This document shows, one piece after another, positions 16,782-25,851 of a stretch of DNA of 48,495 nt. The stretch is from Aneurinibacillus tyrosinisolvens (lineage in GTDB: Bacteria > Bacillota > Bacilli > Aneurinibacillales > Aneurinibacillaceae). The notes under the pieces are model-generated. The model did no database searches and had not been told where the DNA came from. It saw only the letters and a list, made by a program, of their open reading frames with translations. Position numbers and translations under genes: made by a program. Every line of letters starts with the position of its first letter. Within the stretch, counting starts at the first letter, position 1. Location of the stretch: assembly GCF_001015055.1 (NCBI RefSeq), contig NZ_BBWZ01000038.1, positions 1 to 48,495 on the forward strand. The letters are read 5' to 3'.

Positions 16782-18259
16782 ATGTCGAAACAAATCCGTG
16801 TACGATTTGCTCCAAGTCCGACCGGACATTTACATATCGGCGGTGCCCGTTCGGCACTGTTTAATTACTTGTTTGCCCGTCACCATGGCGGAAGTTTTAT
16901 TATCCGTATTGAGGATACAGACCGAAAGCGAAACGTGGAAGACGCAGAAGCGAAGCTTATTAAGAGCCTGCGCTGGTTCGGTACGGAGTGGGATGAAAGC
17001 ATCGACAAAGAGGGAGAGGTAGGTCCTTACCGTTCGATGGATCGCCTTGACATTTATACAGATCATGTGAACAAGCTGGTAGCGGAAGGGAAAGCGTACC
17101 ACTGCTATTGTACGGAAGAAGAATTAAACGAAGAGCGTGAAGCGTTAAAGGCAAAAGGAGAAACGCCTCGCTATATGGGAAGATGCCGTTCCTTAACAGC
17201 TGAACAGGTGGAAGCATATAAGGCGGAAGGGCGAACTTCATCGATTCGTTTCCGTGTGCCAGATGACCGTAACTATGTTGTGCATGACCACGTGCGTGGT
17301 GAAGTGGAATTTGATTCGAATGGGATTGGTGATTTCGTTATTGCCCGCCCGGATGGGATTCCAACATACAATTTCGCCGTGACGATCGATGATCATTTAA
17401 TGGAAATTACGCATGTCATCCGAGGGGAAGAACACCTTTCCAACACGCCCCGGCAGTTAGCGATCTATGAGGCGTTTGGCTGGGAAACTCCTGACTTTGC
17501 ACACGTTTCCCTTATTCTAAACCCCGATCGCCAGAAGATGAGCAAACGCGACGAGTCGATTATTCAATTTGTTGAGCAATACAGAGAACTTGGGTATTTG
17601 CCTGAAGCACTGATGAACTTCCTGGCACTTCTTGGCTGGTCTCCTGAAGGAGAAGAGGAGATTTTCACGAAAGAGGAGCTTATTGCACAGTTCTCTCTGA
17701 ATCGGGTATCTAAGTCTCCGGCCGTTTTTGACGTCAACAAGTTAAATTGGATGAACAATCATTATATTAAAGAGGCGCCGGTTGAACGCATTGCAGAGCT
17801 TTGCTATCCGCACATGCAAAAGGCGGGCCAGCTGCCGGAACAATTGAGCGATGAACGGCGAGAATGGGCAAAACAAATCGTTGCCCTCTATCAGGAGCAG
17901 CTGCAGTATGCGGCAGAGATTGTAGAGCTTGCTTCACTTTTCTTTGCGGACGAAGTTGAATATAATGAGGAAGCAAAGCAGGTGCTTGGAGAAGAGCAAG
18001 TTCCTGAAGTAATGAAAGCTTTCCATGAAGAAATCATTCTCTCGACGATTATGCACCGGAAACGATTAAAGCGGCATTGAAGGCTGTGCAGAAATCAACA
18101 GGGCATAAAGGCAAGAAGCTTTTCATGCCGGTACGGGTCGCTGCAACGGGTGCAACACACGGACGTGACCTGGAAAAAACCCTTTTTCTTCTTGGCCGTG
18201 AAAAAGTAGCGGAAAGAATTCTGGATGTAATCAATCGCTATGAGCAAATCATAAAATAA
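16782..18259 (+). CDS. gltX: Glutamyl-tRNA synthetase, frameshifted near its C terminus
   Basis: GltX charges tRNA-Glu and, in most Bacilli, tRNA-Gln, which is then amidated. The first frame gives 432 residues with the HIGH-type motif [10 protein letters not shown] near 18 and KMSKRD near 252. It runs out of frame after IILS near 18043 and stops at 18080. The missing C-terminal part ([26 protein letters not shown], continuing to INRYEQIIK) is fully encoded in the next frame from about 18044 to 18259. Together they give about 492 residues, the usual family length. A one-base deletion in the sequence, or a genuine mutation, explains this; no obvious slippery heptamer is seen. The ATG at 16782 has a weak Shine-Dalgarno sequence (GGATGGTGG). 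Confidence 0.9.
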
Positions 18260-18264
18260 TTGTA

Positions 18265-18523
18265 ACAGCAATGAGCGGAAGAAGTACGAAGGATAGGAGA
18301 ATCCCAGAGAGGGTCGCCGGAATGAAAGAAATTCTGTGCTGAAAGTGACCCATTCTCTCCCTTCGGAAATGCATCCGTGAGCTAAGTCCCTGAATGAGAA
18401 AAGTAGGGGGCTTCGTTTCCCTCGTTACGGGCTTGAGTGTACCCTGGGTAAGCCGGGGTAAATCAGAGTGGAACCGCGGAACGACCGCCTCTGTAGTCTT
18501 TTTAGGCTATGGAGGCTTTTTTT
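18265..18523 (+). promoter_or_regulatory. T-box riboswitch (tRNA-Cys) controlling cysE-cysS
   Basis: The leader contains the T-box sequence AGAGTGGAACCGCGG (18465-18479), complementary to the uncharged tRNA acceptor end, directly before a terminator. In the specifier-loop region (..ATTCTGTGCTGAAAG..) the codon TGC at 18337-18339 is Cys, matching the downstream cysE and cysS genes. Low charged tRNA-Cys should favour antitermination. Confidence 0.93.
18487..18523 (+). terminator. Conditional terminator of the Cys T-box
   Basis: GCCTCTGTAG (18487-18496) pairs with CTATGGAGGC (18507-18516) and is followed by seven T. It would compete with the antiterminator formed by the T-box sequence. Confidence 0.9.
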
Positions 18524-18554
18524 ATGTATCGAGTAAAGGGAAGAGGTGGGAACT

Positions 18555-19217
18555 ATGTTTAAGAGAATACGGGAGGACATTCAAGTTGTTATGGAGCGCG
18601 ATCCGGCGGCGAGGAGTGCTCTCGAAGTGATGCTCACGTATTCCGGGCTGCATGCTATCTGGTATCACCGTATAAGCCACAGGCTGTGGAAAAATAAATT
18701 TTATACGCTTGCCCGTGTTGTCTCTCAGGTTGGCAGGTTCGCTACAGGGATTGAGATCCATCCGGGGGCCAAAATAGGGAAAGGCCTTTTTATTGATCAT
18801 GGGATGGGGGTAGTGATTGGAGAGACGTGCGAGATCGGAGATGACGTAACCCTGTACCAGGGGGTTACACTCGGCGGTACCGGCAAGGAAAAAGGCAAAC
18901 GCCACCCAACAATCGGCGATAATGTACTCATTGCTTCCGGGGCCAAAGTGCTTGGCTCCATGAAAATTGGTAACAACTCAAAAATTGGTGCAGGTTCTGT
19001 TGTGCTTCAAGAAGTACCGCCCAATTCGACGGTCGTAGGAATTCCGGGAAGGATTATCGTTCAAAATGGCGTTAGAATAAAGCAGGATTTCGATCATACG
19101 AATCTGGGTGACCCGATAGGCGAAGTTCTGCGATCCATGCAGAAAGAACTCGATGGCCTTAGACAGGAAGTTCATCGATTAAAAAAAAGCAAGGAGGAAG
19201 AATACCTCAATGAATAA
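18555..19217 (+). CDS. cysE: Serine O-acetyltransferase
   Basis: CysE acetylates serine to O-acetylserine, the carbon skeleton for cysteine. The 220-residue product has the N-terminal helical domain with the conserved motif ([15 protein letters not shown]) and a left-handed beta-helix of hexapeptide repeats (about 70-170), including [18 protein letters not shown], which carries the catalytic His/Asp. The ATG at 18555 is placed by GAGGTGGGAACT. It lies directly behind the Cys T-box and overlaps cysS by 8 nt, so cysteine synthesis and its charging respond together to uncharged tRNA-Cys. Confidence 0.95.
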   Translation: MFKRIREDIQVVMERDPAARSALEVMLTYSGLHAIWYHRISHRLWKNKFYTLARVVSQVGRFATGIEIHPGAKIGKGLFIDHGMGVVIGETCEIGDDVTLYQGVTLGGTGKEKGKRHPTIGDNVLIASGAKVLGSMKIGNNSKIGAGSVVLQEVPPNSTVVGIPGRIIVQNGVRIKQDFDHTNLGDPIGEVLRSMQKELDGLRQEVHRLKKSKEEEYLNE

Positions 19218-20625
19218 GATTAAAATATACAATACTCTCACGAGAAAAAAAGAAGAAATGATGACGCTCGAGCCGGGTAAAGTGAAAATGTACGTATGCG
19301 GCCCGACGGTATATAATTTCATTCACATTGGAAACGCCCGCCCGCCGATCGTATTTGACGTGGTGCGCCGCTACCTCAGCTATAGAGGATATGAGGTTAC
19401 GTACGTTCAGAATTTCACGGATATAGACGACAAGATTATTAAAAAGGCGGAAGAACTAGGGCAGGCAGTGGATCAGGTAGCCGGCCAGTTTATCCAGGCT
19501 TTTAAAGAAGATGTGAGAGCGCTCGGAGTGAAAGAGGCAGATGTTCATCCGAAGGTGACGGAGCACATTCCGGAAATCATTTCTTTTATTAAAGCACTCA
19601 TTGAAAAAGGCCATGCCTATGCGGCAGGCGGGGATGTATATTTTCGCACCGCTTCGTTCCCGGCTTATGGAAAGCTGTCTCATCAGAATGTTGAAGATCT
19701 CCAGGCAGGTGCCCGGATCGAGGTGAATGAAAAGAAAGAGAACCCCCTTGATTTTGTTCTTTGGAAAGGAGCAAAACCGGGCGAGATTTCATGGGATAGC
19801 CCCTGGGGGGAAGGAAGACCGGGCTGGCATATCGAATGCTCGGCGATGTCGATGAAGTATTTAGGGGAAACGTTTGATATCCATGGCGGAGGGCATGATT
19901 TAACATTTCCGCACCATGAGAATGAAATTGCCCAGACAGAATGCTATACCGGCCATCCGATGGCTACATACTGGATGCATAATGGGTATATTAATATTGA
20001 AAATGAAAAGATGTCCAAGTCTGTGGGCAATGTCATCCTGGTTAAAAACTTGTGCCAGGATTACGCACCACGTATTATTCGGTTTTTTATGTTAAGTGGG
20101 CACTATCGCAATCCGATAAACTTCAGTGATGAATTGCTGCGGCAGGCCGCGAATAGCATTGAACGGATTGATACGGCTGTCCGTAATCTTAAGCACCGCT
20201 TCCTGGCGGCCAACGATGCGACGGTAACGGAAGAAGAATATAAAGAACTTGAGTCGTACCGGACGCGCTTCATCGAAGAGATGGATAATGATTTCAATAC
20301 AGCCGACGGTTTAACGATTCTGTTTGACATGGTTCGGGGGGCCAACCAGCTTCTTGCAGCGGATAAGGTTAAGAAGCGGCTCCTGGAAGCTTACCTATCC
20401 CTTTTTACTGAACTGGGGGGTGTTCTCGGCATTGCTTTTGGTGAAGGGGATGAACGGAACAGCTCGGGTCCTTCCGATGAAGAAATAGACGCCCTCATTG
20501 CCGAACGGGTGAATGCACGCAAAGAGAAGAATTTTGCCAGAGCAGATGGAATCCGCAACCAGCTTCAGGAAGCAGGAATTGTTCTTGAGGATACGCCGCA
20601 GGGAGTGCGCTGGCACAGAAAATAG
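19210..20625 (+). CDS. cysS: Cysteinyl-tRNA synthetase
   Basis: CysS charges tRNA-Cys. The 471-residue class I enzyme has the zinc/active-site Cys in [17 protein letters not shown] (Cys near 29, HIGH motif near 38), WHIECSAMS with further zinc ligands, and KMSKS near 267. The ATG overlaps the end of cysE and AAGGAGGAAG lies inside cysE, indicating translational coupling. The length is normal. Confidence 0.96.
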   Translation: MNKIKIYNTLTRKKEEMMTLEPGKVKMYVCGPTVYNFIHIGNARPPIVFDVVRRYLSYRGYEVTYVQNFTDIDDKIIKKAEELGQAVDQVAGQFIQAFKEDVRALGVKEADVHPKVTEHIPEIISFIKALIEKGHAYAAGGDVYFRTASFPAYGKLSHQNVEDLQAGARIEVNEKKENPLDFVLWKGAKPGEISWDSPWGEGRPGWHIECSAMSMKYLGETFDIHGGGHDLTFPHHENEIAQTECYTGHPMATYWMHNGYINIENEKMSKSVGNVILVKNLCQDYAPRIIRFFMLSGHYRNPINFSDELLRQAANSIERIDTAVRNLKHRFLAANDATVTEEEYKELESYRTRFIEEMDNDFNTADGLTILFDMVRGANQLLAADKVKKRLLEAYLSLFTELGGVLGIAFGEGDERNSSGPSDEEIDALIAERVNARKEKNFARADGIRNQLQEAGIVLEDTPQGVRWHRK

Positions 20626-20641
20626 CCGGGGGACATAAAAT

Positions 20642-21058
20642 ATGGAACGTGACGACTTAACAAGAGACCCGAGACAATTGAATTCACTTGCCCTCGCCTA
20701 TATGGGAGATGCCGTATTGGAGATCCGTGTCCGGCAGCATCTTTTAGCGGGCGGAGAAGTAAAGCCCAACCTGCTTCAGCGGCGGGCCATTCGCTATGTT
20801 TCTGCCAAAGCCCAGGCCTCGATTGTACATGGGATTTGGGACCGCTTGAGTGAGGAAGAGCAGGCGGTTCTAAAGCGGGGCAGAAATGCGAAGTCCGCGA
20901 CGATGCCCAAAAATGCAGATGTTGCGGAGTACCGGCTAAGCACCGGTTTTGAAGCACTGCTTGGCTTCCTTTATCTTTCCAAGCAGGATGAGCGTCTGGA
21001 CGAGATTTTATCCCATGCGATTTCCTGGGTAAATGAAAGTTTGCAGAAAAACGAGTGA
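20642..21058 (+). CDS. mrnC: Mini-ribonuclease III (23S rRNA maturation)
   Basis: MrnC is the RNase III-like enzyme without a double-stranded-RNA-binding domain that trims the 23S rRNA ends in Bacilli. The 138-residue protein carries the RNase III core (NSLALAYMGDAVLEIRVRQHL and a later YRLSTGFEALLGFLYL) with the acidic catalytic residues. Its start lies 16 nt after cysS, the conserved position in Bacillales. Confidence 0.93.
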   Translation: MERDDLTRDPRQLNSLALAYMGDAVLEIRVRQHLLAGGEVKPNLLQRRAIRYVSAKAQASIVHGIWDRLSEEEQAVLKRGRNAKSATMPKNADVAEYRLSTGFEALLGFLYLSKQDERLDEILSHAISWVNESLQKNE

Positions 21059-21087
21059 CCATTACATTGGAATAAGAGGGGTTCAAT

Positions 21088-21831
21088 ATGAGTGAATATA
21101 TCGTAGGAAAAAACCCGATTCTTGAAGCACTGCGATCTGGCCGTTCCATTAATAAGATCTGGATTGCGGAAGGCTCCCAGAAAGGCGTGACGGGACAGGT
21201 AACCGCTCTGGCAAAGGAGGCGGGTGTCACTGTTCAAATCGTTCCGCGCAAAAAGCTTGACCAAGTGGCGGAAGGTGAAAGCCACCAGGGGGTTCTTGCC
21301 TATATTGCAGCATATGACTATGTGGAAGTGGAAGATATATTGCGGAGAGCTGAAGAGGCCGGTCAGCCCCCTTTTTTGGTCATCCTTGATGAAATCGAAG
21401 ACCCGCACAATTTGGGATCCATCCTGCGGACAGCAGATGCAACCGGAGTGCACGGGGTTATTATTCCAAAGCGCCGCTCCGCCGGGCTTACTTCTACCGT
21501 CGCCAAGGCATCTGCCGGTGCGATCGAATACGTCCCTGTCGCCCGTGTAACAAACATTGCCCGTACGATAGAAGAGTTAAAAGAGCGGAATATTTGGGTG
21601 GCAGGAACGGACGCATCCGGGGAACAGGAATTCCGTGAAGCGCGGTTTGATATGGGGATTGCCCTTGTTATAGGCAGTGAAGGCAAGGGGATGAGCAGGC
21701 TGGTAAAAGAAAAATGTGATTTTACCCTCCAATTGCCAATGACAGGGCGCGTAACGTCACTGAATGCTTCGGTGGCCGGGGCGCTGCTCATGTATGAGGT
21801 ATATCGCCAGCGCCACCCTCTGTCTAAATAG
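21088..21831 (+). CDS. rlmB: 23S rRNA (guanosine 2'-O)-methyltransferase, SpoU family
   Basis: The 247-residue protein is a TrmH/SpoU-type knotted methyltransferase. The N-terminal substrate-binding domain begins YIVGKNPILEALRSGR. The three SpoU motifs are NLGSILRTADATGVHGVI, LVIGSEGKGMSRL and LPMTGRVTSLNASVAGALLMYE. RlmB of E. coli methylates G2251 of 23S rRNA; the exact target here is inferred. The ATG has AAGAGGGG upstream. It is part of the cysE-rae1 operon. Confidence 0.92.
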   Translation: MSEYIVGKNPILEALRSGRSINKIWIAEGSQKGVTGQVTALAKEAGVTVQIVPRKKLDQVAEGESHQGVLAYIAAYDYVEVEDILRRAEEAGQPPFLVILDEIEDPHNLGSILRTADATGVHGVIIPKRRSAGLTSTVAKASAGAIEYVPVARVTNIARTIEELKERNIWVAGTDASGEQEFREARFDMGIALVIGSEGKGMSRLVKEKCDFTLQLPMTGRVTSLNASVAGALLMYEVYRQRHPLSK

Positions 21832-21843
21832 GGATGAGAGACC

Positions 21844-22356
21844 ATGGAGGAAATATTAATCGTTGATGGGTACAACGTAATCGGGGATTGGAAACGGTTA
21901 AAGGAAAAGAAGCATATAAGCCTGGAGGAAGCCAGAGATGATTTGCTCGGTTTTCTGGCGGAATATCAGGGATACACGGGGATTCGGGTCATAGTTGTTT
22001 TCGACGCCCACAATGTAAAGGGCCAGGGAAAGAAGATGAAAGAATACCGCCTCGATATTCGCTACACAAAAGAGAAGGAAACTGCCGATGAATGCATTGA
22101 GCGCCTTGTCTTCGAGCTTTTCCATCGCCACCGCCAGATTTATGTAGCCACCTCCGACTATACGGAGCAGCGGGTTACCTTTGGTTATGGGGCCCTGCGT
22201 AAATCAGCGAGGGAATTGTGGATCGATATGAAGCAGGTTCACCAGGATATTGGCGAGAAGGTCAAGGAAACGAAACAACAGCCCAAGGGAAGAGGGCTTG
22301 AATTGAGTGACGAAATTAAAAAAAAATTCGAAAATTGGCGCCGGGGGAACACCTGA
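21844..22356 (+). CDS. rae1: Ribosome-dependent mRNA endonuclease Rae1 (YacP family)
   Basis: Rae1/YacP has a NYN/PIN-like nuclease fold and in B. subtilis cleaves mRNAs in the ribosomal A site. The 170-residue product shows ILIVDGYNVIGDW at the N terminus, VVFDAH, TADECIERL and VATSDYTEQ, the conserved acidic positions of the fold. The ATG has GGGATGAGAGACC in front. It is the last gene of the cys operon before the sigH promoter. Confidence 0.9.
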   Translation: MEEILIVDGYNVIGDWKRLKEKKHISLEEARDDLLGFLAEYQGYTGIRVIVVFDAHNVKGQGKKMKEYRLDIRYTKEKETADECIERLVFELFHRHRQIYVATSDYTEQRVTFGYGALRKSARELWIDMKQVHQDIGEKVKETKQQPKGRGLELSDEIKKKFENWRRGNT

Positions 22357-22361
22357 TTTCA

Positions 22362-22391
22362 TTGACGCTGCAAGGTTACATAATGTATAAT
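22362..22391 (+). promoter_or_regulatory. sigH promoter
   Basis: TTGACG (22362-22367), an 18-bp spacer and a perfect TATAAT (22386-22391), 37 bp before the sigH ATG. I see no clear AbrB site, though AbrB has no strict consensus. Confidence 0.75.
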
Positions 22392-22428
22392 ATCTTTATC
22401 TGATGCATGATGGCAGGTCGGAGGGATA

Positions 22429-23073
22429 ATGTTGGGCGTTGCAGACCATACCCGTTATGACGTTCTGTACGATGAAGATATTGTGGATCTTGTACGGTTA
22501 GGCGATAGCGATGCACTGGAATATTTGATCAATAAGTACAGGAATTTTGTCCGTGCGAAAGCTCGCTCTTATTTTCTTATTGGAGCGGACCGCGAAGATA
22601 TTGTGCAGGAAGGTATGATTGGCCTGTATAAATCAATTCGGGATTTTAGAGGGGACAAGCTCGCTTCTTTTAAAGCATTTGCCGAATTGTGCATTACACG
22701 CCAGATTATTACAGCAATTAAGACAGCTACCCGGCAGAAACATATTCCGCTTAATTCGTATGTTTCGTTGGACAAACCGATTTATGACGAAGATTCTGAT
22801 CGTACTTTGCTGGATATTATCTGCGGTACCCGGGTCACGGACCCGGAGGAGCTTATTATTAACCAGGAAGAATATGACGACATCGAAGACAAAATGAGTG
22901 AGATTTTGAGCGATTTGGAACAGCAGGTTCTTCTTCTGTATCTCGATGGCCGCTCCTATCAGGAGATTGCCGTTGACTTGAGCAGGCACGTGAAATCCAT
23001 CGACAATGCCCTCCAGCGTGTAAAAAGAAAGCTCGAAAAATACCTGGAAGTACGTGAAGTTTCGCAGGTATAA
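22429..23073 (+). CDS. sigH: RNA polymerase sigma factor SigH (sigma-30)
   Basis: SigH directs early sporulation, competence and post-exponential genes in Bacilli. The 214-residue product shows region 2 (DREDIVQEGMIGLYKSIRDF, core binding and -10 recognition), region 3-like sequence and region 4 with the HTH (GRSYQEIAVDLSRHVKSIDNALQRVKRKL). The ATG has CGGAGGG upstream. The conserved place between yacP and rpmG supports orthology, and its presence fits a spore-former. Confidence 0.95.
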   Translation: MLGVADHTRYDVLYDEDIVDLVRLGDSDALEYLINKYRNFVRAKARSYFLIGADREDIVQEGMIGLYKSIRDFRGDKLASFKAFAELCITRQIITAIKTATRQKHIPLNSYVSLDKPIYDEDSDRTLLDIICGTRVTDPEELIINQEEYDDIEDKMSEILSDLEQQVLLLYLDGRSYQEIAVDLSRHVKSIDNALQRVKRKLEKYLEVREVSQV

Positions 23074-23089
23074 CCTATTTCTAATGAAG

Positions 23090-23120
23090 GACAGGGTGAA
23101 CAGCCCTGTCTTTTTTTTTG
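23090..23120 (+). terminator. Terminator after sigH
   Basis: GACAGGG (23090-23096) and CCCTGTC (23104-23110) are followed by nine T. Confidence 0.93.
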
Positions 23121-23223
23121 TGTGCATTTGCGCTGCAAGGTACACTGCAGTGAAATTCCCTCCCGCTTATGAAAGGTATGAATGAAACGATAAGGGGCAA
23201 CAATGGGTACAAGTAAAAAATAT

Positions 23224-23252
23224 TTGACTCCAAAATTCCATTGTGATAAAGT
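23224..23252 (+). promoter_or_regulatory. Promoter of rpmG-secE-nusG
   Basis: TTGACT (23224-23229), a 17-bp spacer and TAAAGT (23247-23252). A small hairpin CCGTGTA/TACACGG (23264-23279) follows in the leader. Between the sigH terminator and this promoter I see only a short inverted repeat (CTGCA..TGCAG near 23132) of unknown role. Confidence 0.75.
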
Positions 23253-23343
23253 ATTGGAGGTAGCCGTGTACTTACACGGTTTTACTTTATGCTTTTAATA
23301 AACGATAGGCGATATAAGCCAATTATGTGGGAGGTGTAACATC

Positions 23344-23493
23344 ATGCGGGTAACTGTGACTCTAGCGTGCACCGAGTGCAAACAGCGCAACTATACCACA
23401 ACCAAAAACAAACGTAAGCAAACGGATCGCATCGAGATGAAGAAACATTGCAAATTCTGTAATGACCATACTCTTCATCGTGAGACTCGCTAA
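23344..23493 (+). CDS. rpmG: Ribosomal protein bL33, zinc-binding form
   Basis: The 49-residue product [31 protein letters not shown] is a large-subunit ribosomal protein. It has two Cys pairs (CTEC and CKFC), so it is the zinc-dependent paralogue that Bacilli replace under zinc starvation. The ATG has GGGAGGTG upstream. It lies in the standard position ahead of secE. Confidence 0.95.
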   Translation: MRVTVTLACTECKQRNYTTTKNKRKQTDRIEMKKHCKFCNDHTLHRETR

Positions 23494-23529
23494 TTTTTTT
23501 TGGAGAGTTAAAGTAATTGGGGGTGCGTT

Positions 23530-23739
23530 ATGGGTTTTATAGATAGACTCAAACGCGGACCGGTCTTTCTCAAAGAGGTCTGGACCGAATTGAAGAAAGT
23601 TACATGGCCTACTCGTAAGGAGTTAACCTCTTATACGCTCGTGGTTATCGTAACAGTTGTGCTCATCGCTGTCTTCTTCGCAATCATTGATCTAGGTATT
23701 TCCCAACTCCTTGGACTTCTTTTTAAGGCAGGGAAATAA
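23530..23739 (+). CDS. secE: Preprotein translocase subunit SecE
   Basis: SecE clamps the SecY channel. The 69-residue form with one membrane segment (VVIVTVVLIAVFFAIIDLGISQLL) and the conserved amphipathic helix WTELKKVTWPTRKEL is typical of Gram-positive bacteria. The ATG has GGGGGTG ahead of it. It is co-transcribed with rpmG and nusG. Confidence 0.95.
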   Translation: MGFIDRLKRGPVFLKEVWTELKKVTWPTRKELTSYTLVVIVTVVLIAVFFAIIDLGISQLLGLLFKAGK

Positions 23740-23744
23740 TCATT

Positions 23745-23778
23745 AGGGGGGTTAAGGACACCTGTTTGTCCTCGAATC
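23745..23778 (+). promoter_or_regulatory. Hairpin between the nusG Shine-Dalgarno sequence and its start codon
   Basis: The only good Shine-Dalgarno sequence for nusG, AGGGGGG (23745-23751), is 27 bp from the ATG, too far to work directly. AGGACA (23755-23760) can pair with TGTCCT (23767-23772) around the loop CCTGTT. Folding removes 18 nt and leaves about 9 nt between site and start. Function is inferred from this geometry. Confidence 0.5.
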
Positions 23779-24312
23779 ATGGAAAAACGCTGGTATGTTG
23801 TTCATACTTATTCAGGTTATGAGAATAAAGTTAAAACAAACCTCGAAAAACGGGTTGAGTCTATGGGGATGGAAGACAAGATCTTCCGTGTCATGATTCC
23901 GACAGAAGAAGAAACCGAAGTTCGTGACGGCAAGAAAAAAGTTGTAACGAAGAAGGTTTTTCCAGGTTATGTTCTCGTTGAAATGGCGATGACGGATGAT
24001 TCCTGGTATGTTGTGCGGAATACCCCGGGTGTAACCGGATTCGTTGGCTCCGCAGGTGCAGGTTCAAAACCGACTCCTTTACTTCCTGAAGAAGTAACAA
24101 CGATTATGAAGCAGATGGGCATGGAAGAATCCGTGCAACGTATAGACTTTGCATTAAAGGAAACGGTCAGGGTAAAAGAAGGTCCGTTCGCCAATATGGT
24201 TGGTTCCATTGAAGAGATTCAAATGGACAAGCGCAAAGTACGAGTTTTGGTTGATATGTTTGGAAGAGAAACACCGGTTGAGTTAGATTTTACTCAAGTG
24301 GCTAAATTATAG
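23779..24312 (+). CDS. nusG: Transcription termination/antitermination factor NusG
   Basis: NusG binds the RNA polymerase clamp and, in Bacilli, modulates pausing and termination. The 177-residue product has the NGN domain (KRWYVVHTYSGYENKVKTNLEKR, FPGYVLVEM, WYVVRNTPGVTGFVG) and the C-terminal KOW domain (VRVKEGPFANMVGSIEEI). The ATG at 23779 is the only start consistent with the family N terminus. Its Shine-Dalgarno site is unusually distant, with a hairpin in between. Confidence 0.96.
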   Translation: MEKRWYVVHTYSGYENKVKTNLEKRVESMGMEDKIFRVMIPTEEETEVRDGKKKVVTKKVFPGYVLVEMAMTDDSWYVVRNTPGVTGFVGSAGAGSKPTPLLPEEVTTIMKQMGMEESVQRIDFALKETVRVKEGPFANMVGSIEEIQMDKRKVRVLVDMFGRETPVELDFTQVAKL

Positions 24313-24396
24313 ATGTTTACCATTTGTTTTTTTCGTTTCTCTTAGAGTAGACAAATCTCTATTCATCGAAAGCTACTGTTTTAGGAGGTGTGTTAC

Positions 24397-24822
24397 ATGG
24401 CTAAAAAGGTAATTAAAATGGTTAAGCTGCAAATTCCTGCAGGCAAAGCAAATCCAGCACCACCGGTTGGTCCGGCACTTGGTCAGGCTGGTGTGAATAT
24501 CATGGGTTTCTGTAAAGAATTCAATGCTCGTACACAAGATCAGGCGGGTCTTATTATCCCGGTTGAAATTACTGTGTTCGAAGACCGTTCATTTACATTC
24601 ATTACAAAAACTCCGCCGGCTGCCGTTCTTCTGAAGAAAGCAGCGGGAATTGAATCCGGTTCTGCTGTACCGAATAAGACGAAGGTTGCTACCGTGAAAC
24701 GCGATAAAGTTCGCGAAATTGCTGAGCTTAAAATGCCTGACCTGAACGCTGCAAACGTCGAGTCTGCTATGCGTATGGTAGAAGGTACTGCTCGCAGCAT
24801 GGGTATCACAATCGAAGACTAA
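24397..24822 (+). CDS. rplK: Ribosomal protein uL11
   Basis: L11 forms the base of the ribosomal stalk with 23S rRNA and supports factor binding and the stringent response. The 141-residue protein has the typical [30 protein letters not shown] start and [24 protein letters not shown] end. ATG 24397 follows AGGAGGTG. It is transcribed with rplA. Confidence 0.97.
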   Translation: MAKKVIKMVKLQIPAGKANPAPPVGPALGQAGVNIMGFCKEFNARTQDQAGLIIPVEITVFEDRSFTFITKTPPAAVLLKKAAGIESGSAVPNKTKVATVKRDKVREIAELKMPDLNAANVESAMRMVEGTARSMGITIED

Positions 24823-24833
24823 TTCGTAAGCTA

Positions 24834-24900
24834 ACCAGATAGGTTTCTACCGGGGGGTTGTGTAAAAAGCGGAGAAAATTCCGTTATGCGCGCAACCTTC
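24834..24900 (+). promoter_or_regulatory. Structured rplK-rplA intercistronic RNA
   Basis: In the 127-nt gap, GGTTGTG (about 24855-24861) can pair with CGCAACC (about 24891-24897), with an inner GCGGA/TCCGT hairpin. L1 is an autogenous translational repressor in many bacteria, so this could be its target, but I cannot see a certain L1-binding motif. Confidence 0.35.
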
Positions 24901-24949
24901 TTTCGTGGGAGGCAAAACCGTTATAACCACAATTGAGGAGGAAATGAAA

Positions 24950-25651
24950 GTGTCTAAAAAAGGAAAAAACTATCAAGAAGCTACCAAGCTAATTGACCGT
25001 GCGAACCAGTATGAAATAAATGAAGCCATTGAACTTGTGAAAAAAGCTTCCAAAGCTAAATTCGACGAAACTGTTGAAGCAGCTTTTCGTCTTGGCGTTG
25101 ATCCTCGTAAGAACGATCAACAAATCCGTGGCGCGGTTGTATTACCGCACGGAACAGGTAAAACACAACGTGTTCTTGTGTTTGCTAAAGGAGAAAAAGC
25201 AAAAGAAGCCGAAGCTGCTGGTGCAGATTATGTAGGCGATGAAGAATATGTAAACAAAATCCAACAGGGATGGTTCGATTTTGACGTTGTTGTTGCAACG
25301 CCAGACATGATGGGAACTGTTGGTAAACTTGGTCGTGTGCTTGGACCGAAGGGCTTGATGCCAAACCCGAAAACAGGTACTGTTACGTTTGAAGTAGAAA
25401 GAGCTGTAAGAGAAATCAAAGCCGGTAAAATTGAGTACCGTACAGATAAAGCGGGTAACATCCACGCTCCAATCGGTAAAGTTTCTTTCGAAGCTGATAA
25501 GCTTGAAGAAAACCTTCGTACGCTTGCTGATGCTCTTCTAAAAGCGAAGCCTGCTGCAGCAAAAGGTACGTATATGCAAAATGTTACGATCAGCTCTACA
25601 ATGGGACCTGGCGTACGTGTAAACACTTTGAAAATCGGCGCAACAAAATAA
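24950..25651 (+). CDS. rplA: Ribosomal protein uL1
   Basis: L1 builds the mobile L1 stalk at the ribosomal E site and often represses its own operon. The 233-residue product begins with [17 protein letters not shown] and contains RNQIRG-like and [10 protein letters not shown] segments conserved in L1. The start is GTG at 24950, about eight bases after GAGGAGG and matching the family length (about 232); the in-frame ATG at 24905 would add residues without homology. Confidence 0.95.
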   Translation: MSKKGKNYQEATKLIDRANQYEINEAIELVKKASKAKFDETVEAAFRLGVDPRKNDQQIRGAVVLPHGTGKTQRVLVFAKGEKAKEAEAAGADYVGDEEYVNKIQQGWFDFDVVVATPDMMGTVGKLGRVLGPKGLMPNPKTGTVTFEVERAVREIKAGKIEYRTDKAGNIHAPIGKVSFEADKLEENLRTLADALLKAKPAAAKGTYMQNVTISSTMGPGVRVNTLKIGATK

Positions 25652-25655
25652 TTGC

Positions 25656-25684
25656 TTGACATTCTTTTTTCAAAGTGATAATCT
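25656..25684 (+). promoter_or_regulatory. rplJL promoter
   Basis: A perfect TTGACA (25656-25661), a 17-bp spacer and TAATCT (25679-25684), just after the rplA stop. It drives the L10 leader and rplJ-rplL. Confidence 0.85.
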
Positions 25685-25699
25685 AGTTTTTGTTGACAA

Positions 25700-25817
25700 A
25701 TGAATATGCCGTTACCGTAGACAGAAGGTGCGAGGTTTTGCCTCAGCTTAATTATCCTTCCGAGGTGCTGAAGAATATAAATTTCGAAGCCTTCGCATGT
25801 CTGCGTGGGCTTTTTTC
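25700..25817 (+). promoter_or_regulatory. L10 (rplJ) ribosomal-protein leader with terminator
   Basis: The leader has the conserved block ATCCTTCCGAGGTGCTGAAGAA (split as ATCCTTCCGAGG, TGCTGAAGAA, 25754-25775) of the Gram-positive L10 leader family. A terminator follows: AAGCC (25787) ..CGCA-TGTC-TGCG..GGCTT (to 25812), then T. The L10(L12)4 complex is expected to bind the leader and favour termination. Confidence 0.85.
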
Positions 25818-25851
25818 ATTATAAAAGTCTCATGCTACAGGAGGTGTAATG

